A stretch of DNA of 64,000 nucleotides from ZC4RG35 sp036375695 (GCA_036375695.1 DASVBU010000031.1:53451-117450), one strand, 5' to 3'. Numbered from the stretch's first letter, positions 26,260-35,845 are shown. Translations and numbers: made by a program. The notes: generated from the letters alone by a model not told the origin.

Positions 26260-27278
26260 TCGTTGGCGGGTGGATTGCATCCCTTGGTGATGCCCGCCGC
26301 CTTGATCTGTTCGATCTCGGCCTCGAAGAGATGACCGTCGTCATCGACGAAGCTGTCACCGGACGCCGGCGGTAGGTTCAAGGCGCGGCTGAGGAGTGCC
26401 GCCATCTGTCCCCGGGTGATGTGATCATCGGGGCAGAAGCGGTCGTTATCGGGTGGATTGCATCCCATGGTGATGCCCGCCACGGCGAGACGCTCGATCT
26501 CGGCTTCGAAGAGGTGGCCGTCGTCGTCGACGAACAGGTCGTGGTCGGGGTCCTCCGTGAGATCGAGGGCCCGCACCAGGAAGGCGGCCATCTCACCACG
26601 GGTGATCGGACTCGTGGGGCAGAACCGGTCATTGGTCGGCGGGTTGCAGCCACGGGTGATCCCGCGCTCTGCGATCCACTCGATGTCCGCTTCGTGGACC
26701 GATGAGTCGTCGTCCCGGAACGTTCCGTTCCATGACTCCGCCGCGATGAGGAGATACGGGTGCGGGTCCACTGGCTCGCCATCCTTGCGGAGCTCGAAGT
26801 GGAGATGCGAGCCGACGTTCTCAGCGTTGCCTGAGTCCCCGACCCAGCCGATCAGCTGGCCCTTGCTGACGAACACCCCGGGCTGAATCCCTGGAGCCAG
26901 CCCGACTGCCTGTCCGTCATCGGTGCCGGGGGTGTCATTGTTGAGGTGGACATAAGAGGTCGACCAACCATCGGCATGCTCGATGTTCACGCAGATACCG
27001 CAATTCTTGTGATTCACGTTGACCCATGCGATTCGACCGTCAGCGACTGCTACCACCTCGGTCATCTTGGGCGCCATGATGTCCTCGCCCTCATGGTGAC
27101 GGTCGCAGCCGTCCCGACACGCCCCGAAGTTGTCGGTCAGTCGGTAGTCGTCCCCTCTGAGAGGAAAGACCATCGAGCCGGGGTCGAATGTGGCGGCCGT
27201 GGCAGGGATGGGGGGTGTTGCGAGCGTGGAAAGAAGAATCGCCGCGACGAGCGCGGCGAAACGGGCAAAGCTGAACAT
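26178..27278 (-). CDS. M23 metallopeptidase with three SLH-like modules
   Basis: 366 residues from ATG at 27278. A signal peptide (FARFAALVAAILLSTLATPP) is followed by a lysostaphin-type M23 domain at about residues 40-175. The zinc ligands are visible in HHEGEDIMAP (HxxxD) and SHLHFEL (HxH), and a cysteine pair is present (CRDGCDRHHEG; NCGIC). Three SLH-like modules with intact GCNPP/FCP cysteines complete the protein. M23 enzymes cut peptidoglycan peptides; an enzyme carrying wall-anchoring modules fits local wall remodelling. An in-frame GTG at 27308 is an alternative start. A possible -10, TAGGGT, lies at 27293-27298. Confidence 0.85.
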   Translation of the reverse strand: MFSFARFAALVAAILLSTLATPPIPATAATFDPGSMVFPLRGDDYRLTDNFGACRDGCDRHHEGEDIMAPKMTEVVAVADGRIAWVNVNHKNCGICVNIEHADGWSTSYVHLNNDTPGTDDGQAVGLAPGIQPGVFVSKGQLIGWVGDSGNAENVGSHLHFELRKDGEPVDPHPYLLIAAESWNGTFRDDDSSVHEADIEWIAERGITRGCNPPTNDRFCPTSPITRGEMAAFLVRALDLTEDPDHDLFVDDDGHLFEAEIERLAVAGITMGCNPPDNDRFCPDDHITRGQMAALLSRALNLPPASGDSFVDDDGHLFEAEIEQIKAAGITKGCNPPANDQFCPDSSLTRAEMATFLVRALTLLEN

Positions 27279-27458
27279 GCCCGTCCCTATCGACCCTATT
27301 CGGGCCACCTTTAGTGGAACTCCGGCCCGATCACCGGCGCGCCGGTACCCACGCTGAGCGGACACCAAACATCGACCCCGCAATCGATAGGAGGTGTTTG
27401 CCAGACTCGCCCGAACCGGACGGTGGTGGCACCGTCGCGAAAGATCGGAGAGAGTCTC

Positions 27459-28109
27459 ATGCCCCACCCCACCAAGACCCGCCGCTGGATGGCGATTGCG
27501 TTCATCGCGTTGTTGGCCAACGTGGCCATGGCAACGGCCGTGATCGCCGGCCATCGCTTCACCGACGTGCCCACCGGTGACATCTTTCACGACGACATCA
27601 CCTGGCTGGCGGACAATGACATCACGCGAGGGTGCAACCCACCCGCGAACAGCCTCTTTTGCCCCGATGACAACGTGACGCGCGAGCAGATGGCGGCCTT
27701 CTTGCACCGGTTCGCCGGAGCGTTTGGAACCGTCGGAGACTGGACAGACTCGGGAACCCTGATCCCGGTGCCTGTGTCGGGGGCAAGAGCAGAGGTCCTC
27801 TCGGTAACCGTTGCTCCCGAGAGTGATGCGGTTGTCGTCCTCAACGGCACCGTGACATTCACCAAGACCGGGACGTCGAGCGCTAGCTACCAGGTACTCA
27901 TCGTCCGCGACACCTGCAACGGGGAGCTGCTCAACCATGGGACGCTGTGGACGTCCGCCGACACCGACCTGGAACGTATGACCCTTCCGGTCAACGCCAT
28001 GGACACGGTCTCGGGGCCCACGACCTACAAAGTCTGCATTTCCGGCACCAACCCGAGCACCAACGTGAGTCGCTCCTCCGTGACGGCATCCTGGATGCCC
28101 GCGCAGTAG
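27459..28109 (+). CDS. Exported protein with a single SLH-like module
   Basis: 216 residues from ATG at 27459, with GGAGAG upstream at 27447-27452. The signal peptide (RRWMAIAFIALLANVAMATAV) leads into one SLH-like module at residues 32-88 (FTDVPTGDIFHDDITWLAD, GCNPPANSLFCPDDNVTREQ). The rest is a beta-rich domain of about 125 residues with one cysteine pair (RDTCNG and YKVCISG) and no known family. One module rather than three suggests oligomerisation or a different mode of attachment. The build resembles the collagen-like protein at 38302. Confidence 0.75.
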   Translation: MPHPTKTRRWMAIAFIALLANVAMATAVIAGHRFTDVPTGDIFHDDITWLADNDITRGCNPPANSLFCPDDNVTREQMAAFLHRFAGAFGTVGDWTDSGTLIPVPVSGARAEVLSVTVAPESDAVVVLNGTVTFTKTGTSSASYQVLIVRDTCNGELLNHGTLWTSADTDLERMTLPVNAMDTVSGPTTYKVCISGTNPSTNVSRSSVTASWMPAQ

Positions 28110-28153
28110 TCGACGCACCCAAACGAGGGCTCGCCATTTAGTCTGGCCCCGAA

Positions 28154-28978
28154 TTGACGCTGCCCGCGCCTGCACCGGTCTACTACTCGCGCCGTCTGCG
28201 CACGTACCTAGCGGATCTGTGGGAACGCCGCGAGTTCATCTGGTTCCTCGCCATGGGCAACTTCAAGGCCCGCAACGCCTCGACGGCGTTGGGCCTCTTC
28301 TGGTGGGTCCTCAATCCGCTGTTGCTCAGCCTGGTGTACTACGTGGTGTTCGGGCTCATCTTCCCGGCAGGGCGGGACATCCTCTACCTGACATCCGGGA
28401 TGTTCGTCTTCCACTTCACGGCCCAGTCGCTGACAGGTGGAGCCAACGCCGTCCTGCAGAACGCCAAGCTCCTCGCCAACCTTCGTTTCCCGCGCATCAT
28501 CCTGCCAATCGCCAACCTCTTGGAGTCTGCCCTGGGATTCGTCGTGTCGCTCGGGCTTATCGTCGTCCTGGCCCTGCTCACCGATGGTCGTCTACCGGAC
28601 TGGCGGATCTTCCTGCTCCTCGTCGCGGTGCCGCTGCAGTTCTTCTTCAACCTCGGTCTCGGCTGCATCACCGCACGACTGGCGGTCCCGTTCCGGGATG
28701 TGAACAACTTCGTCCCCTACCTGACCCGAATCTGGCTCTACCTCTCCCCCATCATCTGGCCGCTCTCGTTCCTCGAGTCCGACGCCGGACGACTCCTGGC
28801 CCGTTTCGAGTCGTTCAACCCGATGTACTCGATCATTGCCGTCTACAGGACCGCACTGCTCGGGTACCCCCTGGACCCTGCTTCCCTGCTCGGGTTCGCC
28901 GCCTGGGCCGTCGGGCTGGGCATCCTCGGCATCGGCCTCTTCGTCAAGTACGAGGGCAACATCGTGAGGTACCTGTGA
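28154..28978 (+). CDS. ABC-2 type polysaccharide exporter permease (Wzm/TagG type)
   Basis: 274 residues with six predicted membrane helices and the typical cytoplasmic lead-in REFIWFLAMGNFKARNASTALG followed by LFWWVLNPLL. It matches permeases that export lipid-linked O-antigen, teichoic acid or galactan. The start is TTG at 28154, nine bases after a TAGTCT hexamer (28139-28144), so the transcript may be leaderless. It overlaps the ATPase gene as GTGA, and the two form the exporter. The substrate is presumably the polymer built by the surrounding transferases. Confidence 0.85.
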   Translation: MTLPAPAPVYYSRRLRTYLADLWERREFIWFLAMGNFKARNASTALGLFWWVLNPLLLSLVYYVVFGLIFPAGRDILYLTSGMFVFHFTAQSLTGGANAVLQNAKLLANLRFPRIILPIANLLESALGFVVSLGLIVVLALLTDGRLPDWRIFLLLVAVPLQFFFNLGLGCITARLAVPFRDVNNFVPYLTRIWLYLSPIIWPLSFLESDAGRLLARFESFNPMYSIIAVYRTALLGYPLDPASLLGFAAWAVGLGILGIGLFVKYEGNIVRYL

Positions 28979-29721
28979 GCACGCGCCCGGCCATCCTCGT
29001 CGAACATCTCACCGTCCGGTTCCGGCAGTTCATCGACAAGAAGCCGACCCTTCGCCGCTCGCTCGCCAGGATGCGACTCAGGGAGACCAGCTACGTCGAA
29101 GCCCTGACCGACGTCTCGTTCCGGGTCGAGCGGGGCGAGGCATTCGGGATCGTCGGACGCAACGGCGCCGGCAAGAGCACCTTGTTGCGTTGCCTGGCGG
29201 GGACGCTGCGCCCCAACTCGGGCAAGGTCGTGGTCAACGGTCGCACCTCGACCCTGCTCCAACTCGGCGTGGGCTTCAACCCTGAGCTCTCGGGACGGCG
29301 CAACATCTACCTCGGCGGCCTGGCGAATGGCCTGCGCAAGGCAGAGATCGACGAGCTGTTCGACGAGATCGTGGCATACGCGGAGTTGGAGGATGCCATC
29401 GACCGCCCGGTGAAGACCTACTCCTCGGGTATGTTCGCCCGTCTCGCCTTTTCCATCAGCATGCACCTGGAGCCGGATGTCCTTCTCCTCGACGAGGTCC
29501 TCGCCGTCGGCGATCAAGCGTTTCGCGAGAAGAGCATGAACACCATGAAGGAAGTGCTCGAGCGCTCCGGGACGATCGTCTTCGTCAGTCACTCCCTGCA
29601 GAGCGTCGCCGACTTCTGCGACCGGGCCATGTGGCTGGAGCGGGGTCGCGTCAAAGCGGTCGGGAAGGCGGAGGAGATTGTGGAGCTGTACCGCTCCAAC
29701 GTAGAGTCGGCAGCTTCATGA
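28975..29721 (+). CDS. ABC exporter ATPase (Wzt/TagH type)
   Basis: 248 residues. Walker A is GRNGAGKST, the signature is YSSGM, and Walker B is VLLLDEVLAVGD, followed by the switch histidine in FVSHS. The N-terminal extension before the first strand (FRQFIDKKPTLRRSLARM) is typical of polysaccharide exporters. There is no long C-terminal carbohydrate-binding domain as in O9a-type Wzt, so export is probably not coupled to recognition of a capped chain end. It overlaps the permease gene by GTGA and the next gene by ATGA. Confidence 0.88.
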   Translation: MSTRPAILVEHLTVRFRQFIDKKPTLRRSLARMRLRETSYVEALTDVSFRVERGEAFGIVGRNGAGKSTLLRCLAGTLRPNSGKVVVNGRTSTLLQLGVGFNPELSGRRNIYLGGLANGLRKAEIDELFDEIVAYAELEDAIDRPVKTYSSGMFARLAFSISMHLEPDVLLLDEVLAVGDQAFREKSMNTMKEVLERSGTIVFVSHSLQSVADFCDRAMWLERGRVKAVGKAEEIVELYRSNVESAAS

Positions 29722-31184
29722 CCTCAGGCGGCGGTGCCTCCGGTCGAGAGAATCTGCCGCGCGTCATCTTCTTCACCGACAATGGGATCGGCCTGGGACA
29801 TCTGAGCCGGGTCCTCGCCATCGCCCGCAGGGGCGCCGGGAGGTTTCAACCCCTGATCCTGACGCTCTCCCTCGCATACTGGCTGCTCGACGAATGGGAA
29901 ATGCCGGCCGAGCACTTTCCGTCGTACGGCCATCTCGGCCTGACCAAGGAGCAGTGGACCGGGCTGATCACCGATCGTCTGGCCGAAGCGGTCGCCTGGA
30001 CCGGTGCCGGGGCGATCGTGGTCGACCACGTCTCACCACCCGACCTGTCACGGTTGCGCATGACGATGCCCGATCTGGAGCTGGTATGGATGCGACGAGG
30101 CATGTGGAAGCCCGGCAAGAACCAGGCCGCCCTGCAACTCGCCGGGTCCTTCACGACCGTGATCGAACCGATGGATCTCGCCTCACCGATCGATCAGGGA
30201 GCCTCGGCTACCGACACGGTGGCTCTCCGCGTGCCTCCGATCACGTTGATCTCACCAGACGAATACCTCCCGAAGGAAGAGGCTCGGCGACATCTGGGGA
30301 TTCCCCAGGACGGCAGAGCAGTCCTCCTCCAGCTCGGCGAGTCCGAGACCGAGTCACTGAAGCGGACCCTGACCAAGGCACGGGACGCGGTCATTCGGGC
30401 GACCTCACCGGAGCCGGTGCACCTGTTCGCGCCATTGCATCCCCTCCATCCCGGGCTCGACGAGATCCCCGGGGTCAACTGCCGACCGGTCTATCCCATG
30501 GCCCGGTACTTTCGAGCCTTCGATGCCGCGGTGTCCAATGCGGGATACAACTCCTACCACGAGCTCATCTCCAGCGGGTTGCCTATTGCCTTCCTCATTC
30601 GTCAGACCAGGATCGACGACCAGCCGAGGCGCGCCATGTTCGCCGAGTGGAGCGGCCGAGCGCACTCGGCGGCGTCGATCGACGAGCCCGAGTTCCAGGA
30701 GGCTGTCGCACGGGCCCTGCGGCGCCACGAGTCCGACATCGCTGCCGCCACCACCCGTCAATTGATCCAGATGTCGGGAGCCGAGGCGGTGGCGGACTGG
30801 CTCGCCTCCCAAGTGCGTCCGAATACCCCACAGGTCCCGTCGGACTCGGTGCAGGGCGTCGAGTCGGAGCCTGTGGCGGTGGCAGGGCTGAAAGAACGAC
30901 TGGAAAAGCTCGACGGGAGGGTCATCGTCGACGCACGCATGATCGGGCCGGCTGGTCTACGCCACCTGGCCGAATCCGTCCGGAGCCACGCCGACAAGCT
31001 CGTCGTCCTCGTCGCCGGTGGTGGCGCCGAACTGACCCACCTCCCCCTGCCCTTCGAATCGGTCATGCCACCGTGGCAGTGGGAGCGGGTGGGAGCTCAG
31101 TTTCCCCATGAGGAGTACACGCTTCGCCGCCTGGCCGGTATGGCGCGGCGGTACAGTGCGGAGAAGGTTCTCACCCTGACATAG
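29718..31184 (+). CDS. MurG/GT28-like glycosyltransferase with extra C-terminal domain
   Basis: 488 residues from ATG at 29718, which overlaps the ATPase stop. The N-domain has RVIFFTDNGIGLGHLSRVLA, the donor domain SNAGYNSYHELISSGLPIAFL. It is a paralogue of the protein encoded at 20898. After residue 400 there is an additional 85-residue part (GLKERLEKLDGRVIVDARMI through EKVLTLT) that looks like a small alpha/beta fold; no function is known. Its place in the exporter unit suggests it acts on the polymer before export. Confidence 0.74.
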   Translation: MTSGGGASGRENLPRVIFFTDNGIGLGHLSRVLAIARRGAGRFQPLILTLSLAYWLLDEWEMPAEHFPSYGHLGLTKEQWTGLITDRLAEAVAWTGAGAIVVDHVSPPDLSRLRMTMPDLELVWMRRGMWKPGKNQAALQLAGSFTTVIEPMDLASPIDQGASATDTVALRVPPITLISPDEYLPKEEARRHLGIPQDGRAVLLQLGESETESLKRTLTKARDAVIRATSPEPVHLFAPLHPLHPGLDEIPGVNCRPVYPMARYFRAFDAAVSNAGYNSYHELISSGLPIAFLIRQTRIDDQPRRAMFAEWSGRAHSAASIDEPEFQEAVARALRRHESDIAAATTRQLIQMSGAEAVADWLASQVRPNTPQVPSDSVQGVESEPVAVAGLKERLEKLDGRVIVDARMIGPAGLRHLAESVRSHADKLVVLVAGGGAELTHLPLPFESVMPPWQWERVGAQFPHEEYTLRRLAGMARRYSAEKVLTLT

Positions 31185-31215
31185 CAGCCCAGTCAGCACG
31201 TCGAACCAGGCATCG

Positions 31216-32316
31216 ATGACGCGTATCAGATTCGGAAGACGCAAGATCGCCGCGGCCTCGATAGGGGCCCTGGTAGTCGCCGCCGCCATCTTCGCGTGGT
31301 GGAAATGGGGTGAGGTGGCGGGGCTCACGGTTCTCGTCCTCGCCGTCGCCGGAGCACTCCTCGCGGTGGCATGGCTGTTGATCAGCCTCAACCGCACCTC
31401 GGAGAAGGCACTGAAGGACGTCGGCCGACGGATCGAGCGGATACAGGCCGGGTTACAGGACCAGGCCCTCATCTGGAGGCAAACCGAGAAGCTCGAATCG
31501 GACGTCCGGGAGCTTCGGGACCACCTGCGTCAGCCAGGTGAATACGTGGAGCAGCTGTTGCAGACCTTCCACGCGGCCACGACGCGCGCCCGAATGGAGG
31601 AGGAGGCGCTGGTCCAGGGGTTCGTGGAGGAGACGAGACGTGAGGTCCGTCGCGAGATCGATCGTCTTGCGTCGGGCCGAAAGAAGGACCTCTTGCAGAC
31701 GTACCGTCAGATCGAGGCACTGTTGGGGCTCTATCACGAGCTGTCGCCGGTCACCGCCCTGCCCCCCACCTCCGGTTGGGCTGCATCGCCCGACCTCCTC
31801 GCGCATCTGTACAGAACTATTCGGGAAAGAAGGCCGCGGCTGATCCTCGAGTGCGGCAGTGGTGTCAGCACCCTGATCATGGCCTACGCCTTGTCGAAGA
31901 ACGGCTCGGGAAGGCTGGTCACACTGGAACACCTGGATGAATACCGACAGCAGACCGCGGGATGGCTCGCATCTCACTCGTTGAGCGACATCGTGGATCT
32001 ACGGCTCGTCCATCTCGTGCCCGTGAATATCGAGGATCGTGAGTGGCTGTGGTACGACCCCGTATCGATTCCGGATGAGACGTTCGATCTCGTGTTCATC
32101 GATGGCCCACCCGAGGCCACGGGGGAGGAGGCGCGCTTCCCGGCCATGCCCCTCCTCCATGACCGGCTGTCGCCCCAAGCCGTGATCGTCCTCGATGATG
32201 CCGCTCGCAAAGAAGAGAGCGCCATCGTGGAGCGATGGATCGAGATGTACCCAGAATGGTCGGCGTCGGCCATCGAGCACCTCAAGGGAACGGCTCAGTT
32301 GGAGCGGATCTCCTAG
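31216..32316 (+). CDS. Membrane-anchored SAM-dependent methyltransferase with coiled coil
   Basis: 366 residues. Two membrane helices (about residues 11-30 and 35-58) are followed by a long predicted coiled coil (about 60-170, rich in E, R and Q heptads). A class I methyltransferase domain begins near residue 195, with motif I ILECGSGVSTLIM near 211, the acidic loop LVTLEHLDEY, and DLVFIDGPPEATGEE with the motif IV aspartate. It resembles sugar or small-molecule O-methyltransferases of the Methyltransf_24 kind. It may cap or decorate the surface polymer at the membrane. Its TAG overlaps the stop of the convergent gene (CTAG). Confidence 0.75.
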   Translation: MTRIRFGRRKIAAASIGALVVAAAIFAWWKWGEVAGLTVLVLAVAGALLAVAWLLISLNRTSEKALKDVGRRIERIQAGLQDQALIWRQTEKLESDVRELRDHLRQPGEYVEQLLQTFHAATTRARMEEEALVQGFVEETRREVRREIDRLASGRKKDLLQTYRQIEALLGLYHELSPVTALPPTSGWAASPDLLAHLYRTIRERRPRLILECGSGVSTLIMAYALSKNGSGRLVTLEHLDEYRQQTAGWLASHSLSDIVDLRLVHLVPVNIEDREWLWYDPVSIPDETFDLVFIDGPPEATGEEARFPAMPLLHDRLSPQAVIVLDDAARKEESAIVERWIEMYPEWSASAIEHLKGTAQLERIS

Positions 32317-34718
32317 AGCAATTCTGCCGGAGCGACGAAGGGCGCCCGCTCGCCCAGTGGCACGAACAGCTTCTCCGACCCGGCGTATCTCTCGTGCCAC
32401 TCGCGGAACGCCTCCCGGTAGCGATTCAACGCCTCGAGAGGGAAGCGTTTCGAATTCGAGGCGGGGCTCGAGGAGGCCAGGACCAATGGCACCTCCAGCC
32501 TGGCTAGCGCCTGAGGCCCGAACCGCGAGCGGACGCGGCGCATGAACTCCATGTCGCCACGCGTCCTCACGGTGTCGAACCCGCCGACTTCGTCCAGCAA
32601 CGATCGGCGGAAGACCAGGGAGACCGGCCCGTGTCCCAGGAACCGGAGGTTGTTCTCGAGATCCAGACCCCCACCCGGGCGGAGCCTCACGTGGGAGACG
32701 GTGCACCCGAAGACCTCGGGATGCTCGTCGAGATATGACACCTGGAGTCTGAGGCGCTCCGGGTGGGTCCAATCGTCCGCATCGGCGATGGCGACGTATC
32801 GGCCCCGCACCTGCCGCAGAGCGACGTTCCTGGATGCGTAGGGTCCAATGTTCGCCACGTTGCGAATCACGACCAGTCGCGGGTCGTCGATACCGCCGAC
32901 GATCTCCGCCGTACCGTCCGATGAGTGATCGTCGACAACGATGAGCTCGAGGGGCACACCCTGGGAGGCAAGGACCGATCGCACAGCCTGTGCGATGGAA
33001 CCCGCACTCTCGAAGGCGGTCATGATCACGCTCACAACCGGGGCGGCTTCCGCACCTTCGGCTGCGGATGACTCCAGGCGGCGGATCCAGTGGGACTCCT
33101 CCGCCGATGTCATGACGAAGGACGTGAAAGGTCTCACTCCGACCCTGGCCACCACCTCATCCAGAGTTCGAAGGCTGTGACCGAGTGCACCCTCCGGGTC
33201 GGCAACCCCGTCGATGGCGGCGGCCAGCATCCTCGGCTCGATCCGCGCCGGCCTCGCCAGGCCGAATCGGTGCGCCACTCTCCTCGCGTACTCGACATGG
33301 CCCGACCGGGCAGCCGCCATACCGAGGAGCAGCTGGGCACCCACGTCCTCGAAGGCGGATCGAAGGATCATCCGCCACCGGAGCACCTCGGGTGGACGAG
33401 CCCAACCGACGGCTTCGTGGTACTCGTAGATCCAGGCAGCGGCCCGGCTCGGGTTGCGCGCCCCCAGATCGTCGAGCTCACGCATGTGCATGAACCCGGT
33501 GTCGATGCCGGCGCGCTCCGCCTCGATGGCAGTCTGGAGAGGTGTGTGGCCGGCTGCGACAAGACGAGGCCAGACGACGGAGATCCCGCCAGGATCGCGC
33601 TCGGCGGAACGCAAGAGGACTTTCGGGCCGATACGTTCCAATCTCTTCGAAGAGCTGTCGAATCGCAATGCGTATGGGAGCTTCGAGCGGGTGCCGCTGT
33701 GGGAGGAGGTCTCGAGACGACTCAGGGTCCCGACCACCGTTCCGGAATCCAGAGTTCCATCGAGGACGCCCACGATGACACGGTGATACCGGTCCAGGTC
33801 CTCACTCGACCATCCCGGGACATTGGCCCACGTCTCCCTCGAGGATCGCAGCCGCTCAATGAGGTCCGCTGCGGCCGACTCGGAGAGGGGCGGGTAGCCG
33901 ACGGCGCGGCGTACTTCGTCGAGGAGCAGCGCCTGGGAGATCGTGATCCTCTCGAGAAAGGTCGGGCTCTTCGCCATGGATCCCAACAGACCGTCGAACC
34001 CCGCGGTCGATATCTCTGCGCTCGCCAGTGCCGCCACCTGGACTTCGTCGCCCAGCAGCGCCTCACTGAAGAGCCGAGGCATCCCCGACGCGGCACGCTC
34101 GGAGGGCGAGCTGATGACGTCGGTCAGCCAGTCCCTTCCCCGGTTGGCCACGAAAAGGCGATGGCCACGCTTCCGTGCAGCCACCGCGAACCACACGTCC
34201 GCCATGCCTGGAGTGCCGAACTCGTCGAACGACAGGCCCCACACCCCCTGATCGAAGAGGATCGTCCCCGTCCCGACCAGATGCACCGGCATGACGTGGG
34301 GCAATGAGTCTCGATAGTGGAACAGGTGGCGAGGGGTGAACAGGCCCAGGATGCGGGACGGATAGACCGCCCCATGGACGGCCACCGCGGCATCCTCGCC
34401 GGCGTCTTCGAGGCACGACTCGAGGTGGGCGATGTAGTCCGGCGGATAGACGATGTCATCGTCGACGGCGGCGTAGCAGCGGTACCCACGGTCGAGGAAG
34501 AAGAACTTCCCGTTGTCCCGGATGTCCCCGTGATCCTGGGAACGAGCCACCTCGATCTTGGGGTGGTCGAGGAAGTCCGGCACGTCGCTGTAGCCGTTCA
34601 GATAGACCCCGAGCCGATCCACCTGATCGATGAGGCTCGCAACTGCTTGCTGCAACAGGTCGGCACGCCGGCCAAAGGAGGCCATCCCGGCCATGACACC
34701 CCCTGCCTTTCCCATCAC
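32313..34718 (-). CDS. Large protein with two GT2-like glycosyltransferase domains
   Basis: 801 residues. The N-terminal domain has GVYLNGYSDVPDFL and AAVDDDIVYPPDY, a GT2-like fold with a DDD metal site. A roughly 300-residue middle part is helical and not recognised. The C-terminal GT2 domain begins near residue 568 (VVSVIMTAFESAGSIAQAVR), with IADADDWTHPERLRLQ as DxD region and TRGDMEFMRRVRSRFG as the acceptor-side motif. It probably adds two sugars or builds a repeating unit, like two-domain chondroitin or galactofuranose synthases. Starts on ATGA, overlapping the preceding gene of the same strand. Confidence 0.76.
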   Translation of the reverse strand: MMGKAGGVMAGMASFGRRADLLQQAVASLIDQVDRLGVYLNGYSDVPDFLDHPKIEVARSQDHGDIRDNGKFFFLDRGYRCYAAVDDDIVYPPDYIAHLESCLEDAGEDAAVAVHGAVYPSRILGLFTPRHLFHYRDSLPHVMPVHLVGTGTILFDQGVWGLSFDEFGTPGMADVWFAVAARKRGHRLFVANRGRDWLTDVISSPSERAASGMPRLFSEALLGDEVQVAALASAEISTAGFDGLLGSMAKSPTFLERITISQALLLDEVRRAVGYPPLSESAAADLIERLRSSRETWANVPGWSSEDLDRYHRVIVGVLDGTLDSGTVVGTLSRLETSSHSGTRSKLPYALRFDSSSKRLERIGPKVLLRSAERDPGGISVVWPRLVAAGHTPLQTAIEAERAGIDTGFMHMRELDDLGARNPSRAAAWIYEYHEAVGWARPPEVLRWRMILRSAFEDVGAQLLLGMAAARSGHVEYARRVAHRFGLARPARIEPRMLAAAIDGVADPEGALGHSLRTLDEVVARVGVRPFTSFVMTSAEESHWIRRLESSAAEGAEAAPVVSVIMTAFESAGSIAQAVRSVLASQGVPLELIVVDDHSSDGTAEIVGGIDDPRLVVIRNVANIGPYASRNVALRQVRGRYVAIADADDWTHPERLRLQVSYLDEHPEVFGCTVSHVRLRPGGGLDLENNLRFLGHGPVSLVFRRSLLDEVGGFDTVRTRGDMEFMRRVRSRFGPQALARLEVPLVLASSSPASNSKRFPLEALNRYREAFREWHERYAGSEKLFVPLGERAPFVAPAELL

Positions 34719-35845
34719 ACCGCCCCCTGCGATGACACCGCAAGGTCGGAGTGGGTGACGACAAGCGCCATGGGGACTCCATCGGCGACGAAGCGAGCGT
34801 CACCGGTGGACGGGAGCTCTCCCCGCCAGGCCAGGGAAGACTTCATCGGACGGATCAACTCGCCAGTCGGAATGCCGCTCCCGGGCAGAGGGACACCCCG
34901 AATGTCGAGACTCGTCCCGTGCACACCGACGAGCGGCCGATGTTCTCCGAGCGACACGACCTGCAGCTCGACTCGCTGCGGATGTGAGATCTCGTTCGGC
35001 GCGTGGACGAGAACGACATCACCCGATGCCGCGGCCACTCCGGCATCTCGCGGCGATCCCCGGTCGGCTCTCACCACGACGAGATCCCCGTCATCCTCCA
35101 AATGGATCTCACCCGAAGCGGCGACAACGACTTCGATGTCGGGCCACGTCTGCCGTCGCAACGAGTCCCTGGCCATCGGGAGGAATTCGTCTCCGGCATC
35201 CACGGGGATCACCACGGAGACACGGAAGGAGGCCTCAGCGGGCTCGAATCGAGGAGCACCGTGGTCGAGGTTGTCCCAACCGGTGGCGCGGGTCGGGTCC
35301 CGACGCCGTAGCGGCGCCAGACCGCGGGCTACGTAGATCCGGTTCAAGGAAGACACCAGCGGGGCAAGGTCCCCGACTTCGAGTGACCGGATCGCCCCGA
35401 GACGCAATTCCGTGCTGGGATCCGGCTTGCGCCTGTCGAGGAGCACGGCGAGTCGCGCCATGGCATTCCGGGGATTTCCCAGCATGAGATGACAGTCGGC
35501 TGCGAGGGAGATCGCCTCGGTGGCCAGTGAGATCGAGCTGGCTGCGGCGTCGTCGAAATAGCCGACTGCTTCCTGCCATTTGCCCGCCGTCATACACCAC
35601 TTGCCGAGAGCCGTCAGTGCCGAAACCCGGTCCTCGATGGCAGCGCTCCGCGCCACCGCCTCCAGCTCGCCTCGAGCGGTCGGAGAGCCGCCACTCCACA
35701 AGGCCTCGATGAGACGCGGAACGCTCGGGCGAACAGACGCCTCGCCGACAGCGTTGGCGGTACCGATGCCACGAGCCATCACGGAGATGCGCTTCGCAAC
35801 CGGCGCCGGGAGAACCGACTTGACCAGCTTCCGCAGGCGACTCAT
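34715..35845 (-). CDS. Helical-repeat protein with degenerate GT2-like domain
   Basis: 376 residues. Residues about 45-170 look like TPR-type helical hairpins (LTALGKWCMTAGKWQEAVGYF). From residue 208 a GT2-like Rossmann domain starts (RVSVVIPVDAGDEFLPMARD), but at the DxD place it reads VHAPNEISHPQRVELQ. This aligns well with ADADDWTHPERLRLQ of the next protein yet lacks the metal-binding aspartates. It is therefore probably catalytically dead or changed, serving as a partner or scaffold for the downstream two-domain transferase, with which it is translationally coupled. Confidence 0.65.
   Translation of the reverse strand: MSRLRKLVKSVLPAPVAKRISVMARGIGTANAVGEASVRPSVPRLIEALWSGGSPTARGELEAVARSAAIEDRVSALTALGKWCMTAGKWQEAVGYFDDAAASSISLATEAISLAADCHLMLGNPRNAMARLAVLLDRRKPDPSTELRLGAIRSLEVGDLAPLVSSLNRIYVARGLAPLRRRDPTRATGWDNLDHGAPRFEPAEASFRVSVVIPVDAGDEFLPMARDSLRRQTWPDIEVVVAASGEIHLEDDGDLVVVRADRGSPRDAGVAAASGDVVLVHAPNEISHPQRVELQVVSLGEHRPLVGVHGTSLDIRGVPLPGSGIPTGELIRPMKSSLAWRGELPSTGDARFVADGVPMALVVTHSDLAVSSQGAV

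Noticed and set aside
26178..28175. 665-codon minus-strand frame beginning beyond the M23 gene
   Set aside because: Only the part from ATG 27278 has a signal peptide and domains. The remainder is antisense to the single-module SLH gene and the start of the exporter permease gene.
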